A DNA stretch of 64,000 nucleotides from Metabacillus schmidteae (lineage in GTDB: Bacteria; Bacillota; Bacilli; Bacillales; Bacillaceae). The notes beneath the pieces are model-generated. The model was not told the DNA's origin, ran no database searches, and saw only the letters and a program-made list of their open reading frames with translations. This document shows positions 16,380 through 27,200 of this stretch, piece by piece. A program made the translations under genes and the position numbers. The stretch spans positions 186,001 to 250,000 of the forward strand of contig NZ_CAESCH010000002.1 of the NCBI RefSeq assembly GCF_903166545.1, given 5' to 3'. Numbering within the stretch: the first letter of the stretch is position 1; each line of letters opens with the position of its first letter.

Positions 16380-17653
16380 TGAGTTGGTTTAAACGAGTTT
16401 TTTTACGGGACCCAACATTAATTAGAGAGCGTACACAAGTGAATAATAAGGTTTGTATGGTAGTGTGGAATACGTTTGAAACCGATGCGAGAGTGACAAA
16501 AGAAGCTACAACACTTATTACAAAAGGTAATAAGGATGTTACAGTTATTGCTGTACATCAACCAGGCAGAACAAAACACAAGGAACAAGTAAAAGGGATT
16601 AATGTGATCAGGGTGGATCGGACATTTAAAAAGACCTCTGATTCAATTAAGTCCAGTTCCACTAATGAGCGGCCGGTTCAACCATTAACGTCTATATCAA
16701 AAAAGCAGAGGCTTAAAAAAAGAATCTTCAAGCTCTTTATTTTGGCTCCCAAGCTGATAATAAATAGTAGGTTCTTTTTAGAAGCATATAGACAAAATGC
16801 TGGAATTTACCATGCTCATGATTTAAATACGTTTATACCTGTCTTTATCGCTTCCCGCTTACGAGGGGCAAAATTGGTATATGATGCTCATGAAGTTTCA
16901 ACAGATAGAGCGGGTTGGGGGAATAAATGGTTTTGGGAAAAAGTAGAAAATATCCTTATTAGAAGGGCTGATCGTGTTATTACGACAAACCTTACCAGAG
17001 GTGAATTTTTCCGCGACCACTATAAAATATCTTTACCTTATATCATAAGAAATGTACCTAAACATGTAGAGATTGAACCTACTAATTTAATAAGAGAGTC
17101 CCTTCACATTCCTAACCATACACCAGTTGTTTTATATCAAGGTGGTATGCAAAGGGATAGAGGACTTGAAAATATTATTAAAACAATCAAATATGTACCT
17201 GATGCAGCCTTTGTTTTTTTAGGTAATGGACAATTAAAGCCAAAACTTATAGAATTAGCGAATAATGAAGGGGTTACAGACAGAGTCTATTTCTTAGAAG
17301 CAGTTTCTAATGACCAATTACTTTATTATACATCTTCTGCAACAATAGGCTTGCAATTGTTAATTAATACTTGTTTTAATCACTATTCTGCATGTTCAAA
17401 CAAGCTGCATGAGTATTTAATGGCAGGTATTCCGGTTGTGGCTAGTGATTTACCTGAGATTCGAAGAGTGGTTAACGACACTAAAACTGGCATATTGGTA
17501 AATCCTGAAAATATACAGGAAATAGCAGAAGCCATTAATAAATTGCTAAGAGAAGAAGATACGTATCAAACATATAAATTAAACACCAAATCAGGTGCTT
17601 TTCAGTATAAATGGGAAGATGACGAAAAAATTCTTTTAGAATTATATCAGTAA
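16379..17653 (+). CDS. Glycosyltransferase, GT4-type (GT-B fold)
   Basis: 424 residues and paralogous to the preceding gene. N-terminal VCMVVWNTFETDARVTKEAT, acceptor-side YHAHDLNTFIPVFIASRL and YDAHEVSTDRAGWGNKWFW, then nucleotide-sugar domain VLYQGGMQRDRGLENIIKTI, FVFLGNGQLKPKLIELA and the EX7E-like NKLHEYLMAGIPVVASDLPE. It is predicted to add one sugar to the lipid-linked polymer; donor and linkage are unknown. ATG at 16379 overlaps the stop of the preceding gene. It is followed 17 bases later by the UDP-ManNAc dehydrogenase, which may make its donor (inference). Confidence 0.88.
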   Translation: MSWFKRVFLRDPTLIRERTQVNNKVCMVVWNTFETDARVTKEATTLITKGNKDVTVIAVHQPGRTKHKEQVKGINVIRVDRTFKKTSDSIKSSSTNERPVQPLTSISKKQRLKKRIFKLFILAPKLIINSRFFLEAYRQNAGIYHAHDLNTFIPVFIASRLRGAKLVYDAHEVSTDRAGWGNKWFWEKVENILIRRADRVITTNLTRGEFFRDHYKISLPYIIRNVPKHVEIEPTNLIRESLHIPNHTPVVLYQGGMQRDRGLENIIKTIKYVPDAAFVFLGNGQLKPKLIELANNEGVTDRVYFLEAVSNDQLLYYTSSATIGLQLLINTCFNHYSACSNKLHEYLMAGIPVVASDLPEIRRVVNDTKTGILVNPENIQEIAEAINKLLREEDTYQTYKLNTKSGAFQYKWEDDEKILLELYQ

Positions 17654-17670
17654 AAAAAGGAGATAGGACA

Positions 17671-18951
17671 ATGAGATTAACAGTATTGGGATTAGGATAT
17701 ATTGGGTTACCAACAGCAGTAATGTTTGCAAAACACGGTGTTCAAGTTCATGGTGTAGATGTAAATGCAAAAGTTGTAGCAATGTTAAACAATAAAGAGC
17801 TACATATTGAAGAGCCGGGCCTACCTGAAATGCTTGCTGAAGTAATTGATAATGGGACATTAACAGTAGGTACAGAGCCTAAAGCTGCTGACGCATATAT
17901 TATTGCAGTTCCAACACCAATTAATGCAGATAAATCGGCAAATCTTGATTATGTTAGAAGTGCAACAGAGATGATTGTACCTTATGTTGAAAAAGGTAAC
18001 CTCGTTATTCTTGAGTCAACAGTTCCACCAAAAACAATTGAAAATATCATGATGCCGGTACTGGAAAAAACAGGCTTAGTATTTGGAGAAGAATTGTATA
18101 TTTCTCACTCTCCAGAGCGCGTTTTACCTGGTAAGCTTTTTGAAGAACTTGTTTCAAATGATCGTATTGTTGGTGGTATTAACGAAAAATCAAGTCAATT
18201 AACTGTAGACCTTTATAAAGCATTTGTAAAAGGAACAATTCATGTAACTGATTCTACAACAGCAGAAATGGTGAAGTTAATGGAAAACACGTATCGTGAC
18301 ATTAATATCGCTTATGCTAATGAATTAGCCCGTATTGCTGAGAATATTGGTTTTAATGTATGGGAAGCAATTGATCTGGCTAACTGTCATCCTCGTGTTA
18401 ATATTCATAAGCCAGGTCCTGGGGTTGGAGGACACTGTATTGCAGTAGATCCATACTTCATTATTGAACAGGCTCCACAAGAGGCTCGTTTAATTACACT
18501 TGCACGTGAAATTAACACTTCTACACCTGTTACAGTCGTAAGCCTGGTTGATAAAGTTCTAAAAGGAATTAACCATGCAACAGTGAGTGTGTTCGGGCTT
18601 GCATTTAAAGGAAATATTGATGATATGCGTGAAAGTCCGGCATTAGAAATTGTTGAAGAATTAAAAGCAAAAGGGTTTGATTTGAAAATCTATGACCCAT
18701 ATGTTAAAGATTCTTATGAAAATAAAGCAAACAGCGTTGAGGAAGCAGTTGAAAATAGTGATTTAATTCTTGTTTTAACTGATCATGCTGTATTCAAGGA
18801 TATTAACTTTGACGAAGTGAAAAACAAAATGAGAACTCCAAAAATCCTTGATACTCGTAACTTGTTAGAAAACCTGCAACTAACAGAAAAAGGTATTGAT
18901 TATTTACAAATTGGTTCAGATCTATTAAGAGGTGTTTCTTGTGAAAACTAA
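17671..18951 (+). CDS. wecC: UDP-N-acetyl-D-mannosamine dehydrogenase (WecC-type)
   Basis: Oxidises UDP-ManNAc to UDP-ManNAcA. The 426-residue member of the UDP-Glc/UDP-ManNAc dehydrogenase family has an N-terminal Rossmann motif LGLGYIGLPTAVMFAKHG, the family signature VILESTVPPKT, SHSPERVLPG, the central helix MVKLMENTYRDINIAYANE (typical for the WecC/CapL branch rather than Ugd) and the catalytic C256 in GPGVGGHCIAVDPYF. The close relative UDP-GlcNAc dehydrogenase (WbpA/VipA) is the main alternative. The presence of UDP-GlcNAc 2-epimerase at 40264 supports ManNAcA. The start follows AAAAGGAG. Its end overlaps the next gene by 11 bases. Confidence 0.85.
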   Translation: MRLTVLGLGYIGLPTAVMFAKHGVQVHGVDVNAKVVAMLNNKELHIEEPGLPEMLAEVIDNGTLTVGTEPKAADAYIIAVPTPINADKSANLDYVRSATEMIVPYVEKGNLVILESTVPPKTIENIMMPVLEKTGLVFGEELYISHSPERVLPGKLFEELVSNDRIVGGINEKSSQLTVDLYKAFVKGTIHVTDSTTAEMVKLMENTYRDINIAYANELARIAENIGFNVWEAIDLANCHPRVNIHKPGPGVGGHCIAVDPYFIIEQAPQEARLITLAREINTSTPVTVVSLVDKVLKGINHATVSVFGLAFKGNIDDMRESPALEIVEELKAKGFDLKIYDPYVKDSYENKANSVEEAVENSDLILVLTDHAVFKDINFDEVKNKMRTPKILDTRNLLENLQLTEKGIDYLQIGSDLLRGVSCEN

Positions 18952-21790
18952 CAGCCGTAATAGCATTGAAAAATACGGAGAAGCTGTGACAGCAGAAAAC
19001 GAAAAACTACTAAGAGATCGAATTCATTGGGTTTGTAAAGCAGTTCGAGGATCTTCGGTATTAGATATTGGCAGTGGGAAAGGCGATACATCTATTCTGT
19101 TAGCACGTGAGGGATTCGCGGTAACGGGTATCGAATCTGATCAAAATGAATGGGATTTTGCTAACCGTGAATTAGGAAAAGAAAATGAAGACGTTAAACA
19201 ACGTCTTCATTTTCTGCATGGAAATGCAATTACATATGAATTTGAAAATAAAAGCTTTGACACATTAATTGTTGGACATATCATTGATCAACTAACCCAT
19301 CCGGAGAAATTAATTAAGAAATCCTGGGAGCTGTTGAAAGATAACGGTACAGTTATTATCACAACACCATTTGGTCTTCAGAATTCAGTGGAGCAGAAAT
19401 CAACCTACTATCTAACTAGTTTGGTACAAGAATTACACCCTTACTATGAAATTGAAGAATTAACGATTGTCGGTAAATCCTTGTGTGTAATTGGTAATAG
19501 GCGTGAAGAGGTTATCTTAGAACAGCTGCAAACTATACCTAGAAATTGGACGGAAATTATTGAAGATGCGTTCTTTCAGTTAGAAAAAGCCTTTTTAGAT
19601 GAGTTGGGTGAACAAGCATCTGACGTCTCATTAATAAAAAAAGAGCTGGAGTCTTTGAAAGAGGAGATTACAAAAACAAATGAAAAATTAAAGGATCCTT
19701 TTATTGGTGGGAATGGTCTATTCATGCAACAACAAATGATGGGCCAGTTGGAGCAGGATAAGAAGATTAAAGCTGAACTTCATCAATATAAAGCACGTGA
19801 GGAACAATTACGACGTGAATTTGTTAATTATGAAAACGTCCTAATGAAGGCGATTCAACAACGTGAAAAGAATTTGCGTTTTTTACGTAACCGTTTGACA
19901 ATTGTCGAACAATCAACAAAATATAGAATCGGATCAATGATTCATTCATCGTTAAGAAACCCTTTAAGGTTTCCAAAAGAGCTTTATAAAATTGCCCGGA
20001 CAACTGCAGGAAGCTTTAAACGTAAATTAAAAGGACAAAAGAAGCGTTATAAGTTAGTTGACTTACCTTACTCACTTGGACCTGTCCCTAGATCACCATT
20101 TTCAAGAGGGGGAGGTAGCACAGTATCATATACGACAAACAATGAGGATCTAAATGATTTGTTAATCATGGGGAGATATGATACACCATCTAAAGTGAAG
20201 GACCTTAGGGTAGCATCAATTCTAGATGATTTCTCTTATCAATCATTTAAAAATGATTGTCATCTTATTACGTTCCGACCTGATAATTGGTTAGAAATTT
20301 TAACAAAAGAACTTCCACAGATTCTTTTTGTTGAGTCAGCTTGGAGAGGTAACAGTGGTTCTTGGCAATATAAAATTGCCAAATATAATACTCCGCAAGG
20401 GGAAGAACTGGATAATCTTTTAGAATGGTGTAAACAAAATAATATTCCGACTGTATTTTGGAACAAGGAAGATCCGATACACTTCGAAAAGTTCATTGAT
20501 ACAGCGAAAAAGTTTGACTACATTTATACAACAGATGAAAACTGTATTCCTGACTACCAAAGAGAAGCAGGACATGATAGAGTGTTTGCATTGCCGTTTG
20601 CAGCTCAACCAGCTATCCATAATCCTATCAAAGTGAAGGATTATAAAGAAAAAAACGTGTGCTTTGCAGGTTCCTATTATGCAAACCGTCATGAAGAGCG
20701 ACGAAAAGATCAGGAAGAATTATTAGATGCAACAAAAGAATACGGATTAGAAATCTACGACCGAAACTATAATCAAATAGGTAAAGAAGATCTTCAATTT
20801 CCTGAGAGATTTCACAATAATATTAACGGATCCTTACCTTATTCAGAATTGGTTAGAGCCTATAAGCAATATAAAGTTTTCTTAAATGTAAACTCCGTCC
20901 AAAACTCAGGGACTATGTTCTCCAGACGTGTGTTTGAATTAATGGGTTGTGGGACAACCGTATTAAGTACATATGCTAAAGGGATAAAGGAAATGTTTAG
21001 TGACCTAGTCCCAATGGCGCATGATGATACATCTGTTGATGAATTAATCAATAAGATCATGACAGATGAAAGCTGGAGAGAAGAAAATGAGCTTAAAGGA
21101 ATGCGTGTTATTTTTAATGAGCACACATATGCCCACCGTCTATATGAAATCGGAAAGAATGCTGGTTTTGAACTGGAAAAACCGTATGAAGGAAAGGTTC
21201 AGGTACTTGCTGTTTCATATAGCAATGATGAGCTGGAACTACTTATTAAACAGTTCCAACAACAATCATATGGAAACAAAAAACTAACGATTGTCTCTCT
21301 TGCAGAATCTACACCGTTCTTGGCTAATCAAGACATAGAAATCATTTCCTTGGATAATCTTGAGGAAATTGACAAAGCTTTCGAGGAAATAACAGTGGAA
21401 GCATCTTATATAACAGTGTTTGGTAAGGATCATTTGTATGGCGAACACTATTTAAGCGATTTAATGCAAGGATTTATTTTTGCAAACTCAGATGTTGTGG
21501 GAAAATCAGCATTTTATAATAATAAGGAAAACCAGCTTGAATTAATCAATGGGGAAAATGAATATACGTACACATCAACCCTAGCTAATGATGCTTTTAT
21601 CCTTCGAAAAGATGTGTTATCACATTATGGGATCAAACCATCAGAACTGTTTGAAAATAACTTCACTCTTAAAGAATATTCAAGCTTTGGACTTAGAATG
21701 TTTGCTAGTAACCGTTATAACTTCATTTACAATGGGGCGTCGATTAAGGATAACGAAAAGGAAGATTTATTAACAGGAGCAATTAAATGA
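18941..21790 (+). CDS. Methyltransferase - coiled coil - CgeB-type glycosyltransferase fusion
   Basis: A 949-residue multidomain enzyme. Residues about 30-180 are a class I SAM methyltransferase (VLDIGSGKGDTSILLAREGF; later FDTLIVGHIIDQLTHPEKL). A helical, coiled-coil-rich part (about 200-320) follows, then a basic linker, then a CgeB-like GT4 module (about 420-740: QNNIPTVFWNKEDPIHFEKF, KNVCFAGSYYANRHEERR, FELMGCGTTVLSTYAKGIKE). The C-terminal 200 residues form an extra domain I cannot name. GTG at 18941 is chosen because AGAGGTG lies 8 bases upstream; GTG at 18932 has no spacing. It could both methylate and glycosylate, perhaps capping or decorating the polymer. It overlaps the preceding gene by 11 bases. 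Confidence 0.82.
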   Translation: MKTNSRNSIEKYGEAVTAENEKLLRDRIHWVCKAVRGSSVLDIGSGKGDTSILLAREGFAVTGIESDQNEWDFANRELGKENEDVKQRLHFLHGNAITYEFENKSFDTLIVGHIIDQLTHPEKLIKKSWELLKDNGTVIITTPFGLQNSVEQKSTYYLTSLVQELHPYYEIEELTIVGKSLCVIGNRREEVILEQLQTIPRNWTEIIEDAFFQLEKAFLDELGEQASDVSLIKKELESLKEEITKTNEKLKDPFIGGNGLFMQQQMMGQLEQDKKIKAELHQYKAREEQLRREFVNYENVLMKAIQQREKNLRFLRNRLTIVEQSTKYRIGSMIHSSLRNPLRFPKELYKIARTTAGSFKRKLKGQKKRYKLVDLPYSLGPVPRSPFSRGGGSTVSYTTNNEDLNDLLIMGRYDTPSKVKDLRVASILDDFSYQSFKNDCHLITFRPDNWLEILTKELPQILFVESAWRGNSGSWQYKIAKYNTPQGEELDNLLEWCKQNNIPTVFWNKEDPIHFEKFIDTAKKFDYIYTTDENCIPDYQREAGHDRVFALPFAAQPAIHNPIKVKDYKEKNVCFAGSYYANRHEERRKDQEELLDATKEYGLEIYDRNYNQIGKEDLQFPERFHNNINGSLPYSELVRAYKQYKVFLNVNSVQNSGTMFSRRVFELMGCGTTVLSTYAKGIKEMFSDLVPMAHDDTSVDELINKIMTDESWREENELKGMRVIFNEHTYAHRLYEIGKNAGFELEKPYEGKVQVLAVSYSNDELELLIKQFQQQSYGNKKLTIVSLAESTPFLANQDIEIISLDNLEEIDKAFEEITVEASYITVFGKDHLYGEHYLSDLMQGFIFANSDVVGKSAFYNNKENQLELINGENEYTYTSTLANDAFILRKDVLSHYGIKPSELFENNFTLKEYSSFGLRMFASNRYNFIYNGASIKDNEKEDLLTGAIK

Positions 21791-21806
21791 AAAGGGGGGA
21801 GTATTT

Positions 21807-24035
21807 ATGACAGCTAATATATTGAAACCCTTTATTTATGCAGATATTGATCTGAATATCATTGACGGCTCGGCCATTTGGGTAACATCAATACTTGAAA
21901 CAATGGCACAGGATCATGAAATTGAGCCGACAATTTTACTCAAACGACCTGTTATCAGAGACTTGCTTGTTAAAAGCTTTCAGAAGTATCCTAATGTTAC
22001 GATATTAAACCCATGGTCTAAAGAATTTAAAGAACTAGGGTTAAATCTGGAAGATGATAGCTTTCTAAAAACAAAAAGATTAACACCAGAACAAGCTACA
22101 AATATCATGGATGAGCTTGACCAAATGAACAGATACCATATGTTTTTAGTTAGAGGCTATCAGCTTGCGAAGGAAATTGCCTATAATTATGTCTTTTCGA
22201 AAAGAACATGGTTTTATCTAACAGACTTTCCTCAAAAAAAGGAAAAGGTAACAGAAGAGGATTATCGAAATATTACAACCATTTATGAAAATGGTGCACG
22301 ACTTGCATTGCAGACACCTGTTCTAATTGAATATTTTAAAGATCTACTCAATGTGAAGGATGAAGGAAAGTTCATATATCTTCCTCCAATGGTTCCAAAC
22401 TACGAACCTGAAACAAGGCAGTTTACAAATAAACATAATCAAATTATTTATGCTGGTAAGTTTGCTCCATTTTGGAAAGCACCAGAAATGTTTGAAGCTT
22501 TTGGGAAAGTAAAAGATCCAAACATAAAATTTGTGGTTATAGGTGATAAATTCCACAATTATCCACCTACTGAAAATTACTCTGATCGAGTATCTCAAGT
22601 TCTGGAAAGCACCAAAAACATTATTTGGAAAAAAGGCTTAAGTCGTGCAGAGGTGCAAGAATATATTCAAAATAGTGATTTAGGTGTTTCTTGGCGTCAT
22701 GAAGTTCTTGATGAAAGTAAGGAGCTTTCCACAAAGGTTTTAGAATATGGACTATATGGAAAACCGGTTATTATTAACCGTAACCCTCTTCATGAAGAGC
22801 TTTTTGGTGCAGATTATCCGCTTTTTGCAAACTCTGAGGAAGAGTTTATCGAGAAAATTAGAGTAGCTTTTTCAGATGAGGAAAAATATCTTTTAGCAGC
22901 ACAACGTGTATTCTCAGTTAGTGAAAAACACATGTTTGCTAATATTATTAAATATTTAAAACCGATGCTTATGGAAATGATAGAAATCTCGCCAGAAACG
23001 GAAAATATGACTGAGCGTCGGTATAATAAGATAAAAGTATTATTCGCGGGTCATGACTTGAAATTTGCTAAGATGCTGATAAATCATTTCGGTACATCTA
23101 TGGATTTCCAAGTAAAAGAAGATGTATGGAAAGGTCATAACACTCATGATGAAAAGCAAAGTAAAAAGCTTCTTGAGTGGGCGGATGTCATTATTGCCGA
23201 ATGGGGACTTGGTAATGCTGTTTGGTACTCCAAGCATAAGAAAAAGCATCAGGTATTAATTGTTCGTATGCATCTTCAGGAAAAGAATACAGCCCACCCG
23301 CCTAAAATTACATGGTCAAATGTCGATCAATTAATTTTTATTGCTCCTGGGCTACGTAAAGAAATGGAAGAGGTATTTGATTTTCTTCCTCAAGAAAAGA
23401 TTAGAATTATTTACAATCTTGTCGATACAAAGGCTCTTAATAAACCGAAACTGGAAGATAATCAGTTTAATATTGGTTTAATGGGGATATCCCCTGCTCG
23501 TAAACGTCTCGATATAGCTGTTGATATATTCGAAAAGCTTTGGAAGATGGATAATCGCTATACCTTGTATGTGAAGGGACATCTTCCTAATAAATATGCA
23601 TGGTTATGGAATCGGGAAGATGAGCGTCAATATTATGAGCAAGTCTTTAGAAAGATAAACAGCCGTCCATATCGTGATTCTGTCATTTTTGAAGGCTGGG
23701 GAGAAGTATCTGAATGGTATCGAAAGATTAGATTCGTCCTATCACCAAGTGACTTTGAAAGCTTCCACCTTGCTGTAGCAGAAGGTATGGCAAGTGGTTG
23801 TTTTCCTGTTATTCGTGATTGGCATGGAGCTAGTGAGCTTTACCCAAATGAATATATTTTCCATGAGGTAGATGAAGCTGTGAACATTATTCATCAAACA
23901 AATAATAAGCCTCATTATGAAGTTGAAGAAGTTTCAGAGTCACTAAGAACATTTATTCAAAATCGATATGATAAAAACCTTATTTGTTCTCAGTGGGAAG
24001 AAATGGTTATTGAACTCAGAAGTAATCTAAAATAA
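21807..24035 (+). CDS. Large double-domain glycosyltransferase (two GT4-like halves)
   Basis: 742 residues, about twice the size of a GT4 enzyme. The first half (1-390) has FIYADIDLNIIDGSAIWVTS and a nucleotide-sugar-type segment around NQIIYAGKFAPFWKAPEMFE and ELSTKVLEYGLYGKPVIINR. The second half (about 410-742) has FNIGLMGISPARKRLDIAVD, VIFEGWGEVSEWYRKIRFVL and the EX7E-like FESFHLAVAEGMASGCFPVI. Two active sites may add two sugars, as in bifunctional capsule polymerases; one half could be structural. The start ATG follows AAAGGGGGGAG, 17 bases after the preceding stop. It is the last gene of the operon and ends in a strong terminator. Confidence 0.82.
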   Translation: MTANILKPFIYADIDLNIIDGSAIWVTSILETMAQDHEIEPTILLKRPVIRDLLVKSFQKYPNVTILNPWSKEFKELGLNLEDDSFLKTKRLTPEQATNIMDELDQMNRYHMFLVRGYQLAKEIAYNYVFSKRTWFYLTDFPQKKEKVTEEDYRNITTIYENGARLALQTPVLIEYFKDLLNVKDEGKFIYLPPMVPNYEPETRQFTNKHNQIIYAGKFAPFWKAPEMFEAFGKVKDPNIKFVVIGDKFHNYPPTENYSDRVSQVLESTKNIIWKKGLSRAEVQEYIQNSDLGVSWRHEVLDESKELSTKVLEYGLYGKPVIINRNPLHEELFGADYPLFANSEEEFIEKIRVAFSDEEKYLLAAQRVFSVSEKHMFANIIKYLKPMLMEMIEISPETENMTERRYNKIKVLFAGHDLKFAKMLINHFGTSMDFQVKEDVWKGHNTHDEKQSKKLLEWADVIIAEWGLGNAVWYSKHKKKHQVLIVRMHLQEKNTAHPPKITWSNVDQLIFIAPGLRKEMEEVFDFLPQEKIRIIYNLVDTKALNKPKLEDNQFNIGLMGISPARKRLDIAVDIFEKLWKMDNRYTLYVKGHLPNKYAWLWNREDERQYYEQVFRKINSRPYRDSVIFEGWGEVSEWYRKIRFVLSPSDFESFHLAVAEGMASGCFPVIRDWHGASELYPNEYIFHEVDEAVNIIHQTNNKPHYEVEEVSESLRTFIQNRYDKNLICSQWEEMVIELRSNLK

Positions 24036-24043
24036 CTTTTATC

Positions 24044-24106
24044 GCCTTAAATAGTAAACCACGATATGTAGTCTTACATAATCGGTTTTCTATTTAAGGC
24101 TTTTTT
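24044..24106 (+). terminator. Terminator of the exporter-glycosyltransferase operon
   Basis: GCCTTAAATAG (24044-24054) pairs with CTATTTAAGGC (24090-24100), the stem extends inward, and six T residues follow. Confidence 0.88.
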
Positions 24107-24204
24107 GGTAACAAAAGGTTTTTCCTTTTTCTTCTATTAAACTATAAATAGTTATACTATAATGGTTATTGTGTTCATTTTTATATAAATTGCGGGGGAG
24201 ATTG

Positions 24205-27200
24205 ATGAATAAATATTTTTCAAAAGTTTCACTATTGATGATCATTCTGACTTTATTAATTAGTCCTTTATCATCAATAGTCAAGGCACAAGAACCAATT
24301 GATGATGTAGTAAAAGAAATATATATTGGTCAATTCAATGATGATACTGAGCTCTACTATAAACAAGAGTATGCTCCAATAGTTGCTAAAAAGGGTTCAA
24401 TAGCATTTTTTGAGAAGGTTAAAGAAGAGCTTTTTATTAAAATCAATAACGATTCTATTAAAATAGACGAATCAAGTGTTACTTTGGAACCAGAGGCGAT
24501 AATAAAAGAAGAGGATAAAGATTTCCTGGAATATACGGAAGACTTATCTCAAGTTTTAACAAAACAAGAGATTACTTTAACGAATATTGATTCTGAAGAG
24601 GAAAATATTGAAAGAGGTTTTTCATATACAATCCCAGAAAACTCATCTCTTATGGTAATAGATGAAAGTGAGGGATTTTATGGGATTTTAATTGGAAATA
24701 TGAAAGCTGCAATCGCAAAAGACCTTGTTGTTTCTCCAGGTAATAAAGAGGCAGAGAAGAATGAAACCATAATAGCAGAGGAATCAAAAGATATTATCGA
24801 AGAGGTTTCAGAAGAAAAGGAAAAACAGGGGTCTAATGAAAGTGAAGAGTCGACAACAGAAGGTAAATCAAATCAAGAAAGTGAAAAGAAGGCTGTTACT
24901 ATCTCATCAACAAATGGGAACTATTTCATTAGTACAATAGAGAACCAATCAATCTATATTAAAGAAAATGGTAACTTAAAGGAAGTAGGAAAGCTAGTAC
25001 AAAACCAAATCTACACGAAGAAAGCAGACTATGGGAATTGGATTATCATTCAATTCGGTAAAAAGGACGGTTTTGTCTACAAATCAACTCTAAATTTTGT
25101 ATCAGCTGATAAAAAGGCATCATTAGAAACTATTAATGTCCAAAATTTAAAGAAAACCATTGACATACCGTCTAATACAACTGTATATGACAACAAAACG
25201 GGAGAGTTGGTTCCATTTCTTATCTTCTCCAATAAACAAACCTTTCCTGTAGTAAGTGATTATGGTAAGTGGAATAAAATTAATGTGCTTGGAAGAACAG
25301 GTTATGTAAGAAAAACATCAAATGCGACCTCAAATCAAGGTAACTATTTCACAGTAAATAAAAATGGCATACCTCTTTATGTAAATAATAAAGGCTCACT
25401 TGAAAAAGTCGGTGAACTAACCAATGGCCAAGTCTATGAAAATGCAGGCGATTATGGGAATTGGATAAAGGTTAACTATGCAAATGGATTAGGTTTTGTC
25501 TACAAAGACCATATAAAAGATGCATCTTATGATCACAACGCATCATTCGAAAAAACTACTCCAACATCTAAAAAGTTTACTACTTTGACTGATGTGACTG
25601 TATACGACAATAAAACTGGACAATTAGTTCCCTTTTTTACACTTGATAAAAACGTGTCATATCCGATTATTAGTGATTATGGAAATTGGTATAAAATTAG
25701 TGTACTAGGAAGAACGGGTTATGTGCATAAAGAGAATGTCATATCAAGTACAGGCAATTCACAAAATTACTTTAAAGTAACTGAAGATAATCTTGCTATA
25801 TATATTAAAAGCAATGGAAAGTTAGTTAAAGCTGGATCACTAAAAAAAGGAGAAATCTTTAATAGGGTGAAGGATTACGGAAACTGGCATCAAATCAAAT
25901 TCTCCGAACAAGATGCTTTTGTATATAAGAAAGGAACTGTTGCTTCATATGGCAATTTACCTAATGTTCCAACATCCACGAGTGAAAAAACAGCTAAAAT
26001 GAAGATTGAGACAGCTGTCTATAAACAAGGCAAAGATGGCCTAATTCAAGTGGGGACTATTGAAAAAGGTATAACCTATAAAATTAATAGGCCATATGGA
26101 AACTGGTTAGAAATAAACTATTTAGGAGTTAAAGGGTATATTTATAAAAATAATTCCGAAATAGAATTTGAATCAACTGACAAATATTACAAAGTTTTGG
26201 AAGAAGGTTTAACTGTCTATGAAAACAAAGAAGGTAATCTGAATAAAATTGGTACTCTTTCAAAGGGGCAAGTATTCAAAAGAGAGCAGGATTATGGAAA
26301 CTGGCATAAAATTAACCTTGGAAGAACGATGGCTTTTGTTTATAAAACATCAACAGAGCCAGCTTCTGTAAATGAATTTAAAAATGGTGTTAGTGATAAT
26401 GTTTCCTATACCAAACAGGTTACGACTAACAAATCTTTAGTTGTGAGAGAAAAGGAGACAAACTCATCTACTCAAATAGCAGAAATAGCAAGTAATCAGG
26501 TTGTCCATGTTATAAAGGAAACAAAAAGCTGGTATCAAGTAAATATTTCCGAAAAAATTGGGTATGTTTCAAAATCAAGTGTGGAGAAATTTTCGTATAT
26601 AAGGATTACAAAGGATAATGCCTATGCTTATCAACCTTATGGAGATGTATCTGTTGTAAAGGGTGCTTTGGTTAAAGGGCAGGTTTTTCCACTGATCGAG
26701 GAGTTAGAGGATTCCTACCTTATTCAATTTGGTGAAGGGCAAGCAAACGTAAAGAAAAATGTCTCATATCCTTATACAGACAACATAAATTTACCATTGT
26801 ACGATGGAAGAGAAAAACCAAGCCTTGAATTTATTAGTTCTAAAGATATCACCGTTTATGATAATTCCGGTAAGGAATTAGAACCATTTGCTGTGGTTAA
26901 AGGAAAGGTTAATTATCCCATTTTAAGTGATTATGGAAACTGGTATCGCTTGGCAATTGGCGGACGAATTGGATTTATCCGGAAAAACAATGATGTAAAT
27001 GTTAGTCAAAGGACTAATGAAGAATTAGATTTATCCTTCTACCGAAATGCGAATAAGAATAGTAACATGCAAAGAGTGAGTAGTTTTATCAATACGAACC
27101 CTAACATGCCAGAGAATGAACTAATGAAGCTAGTTGAAAACAATCAATATCGCATTCATCCTTATGGAACATATACATTTAAAGAGGAAATCGATTGGGT

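Noticed and set aside
24925..27000. Module repeats considered as a CRISPR or DNA-level repeat array
   Set aside because: Similarity is at protein level with varied DNA, and repeats are far longer than CRISPR units.
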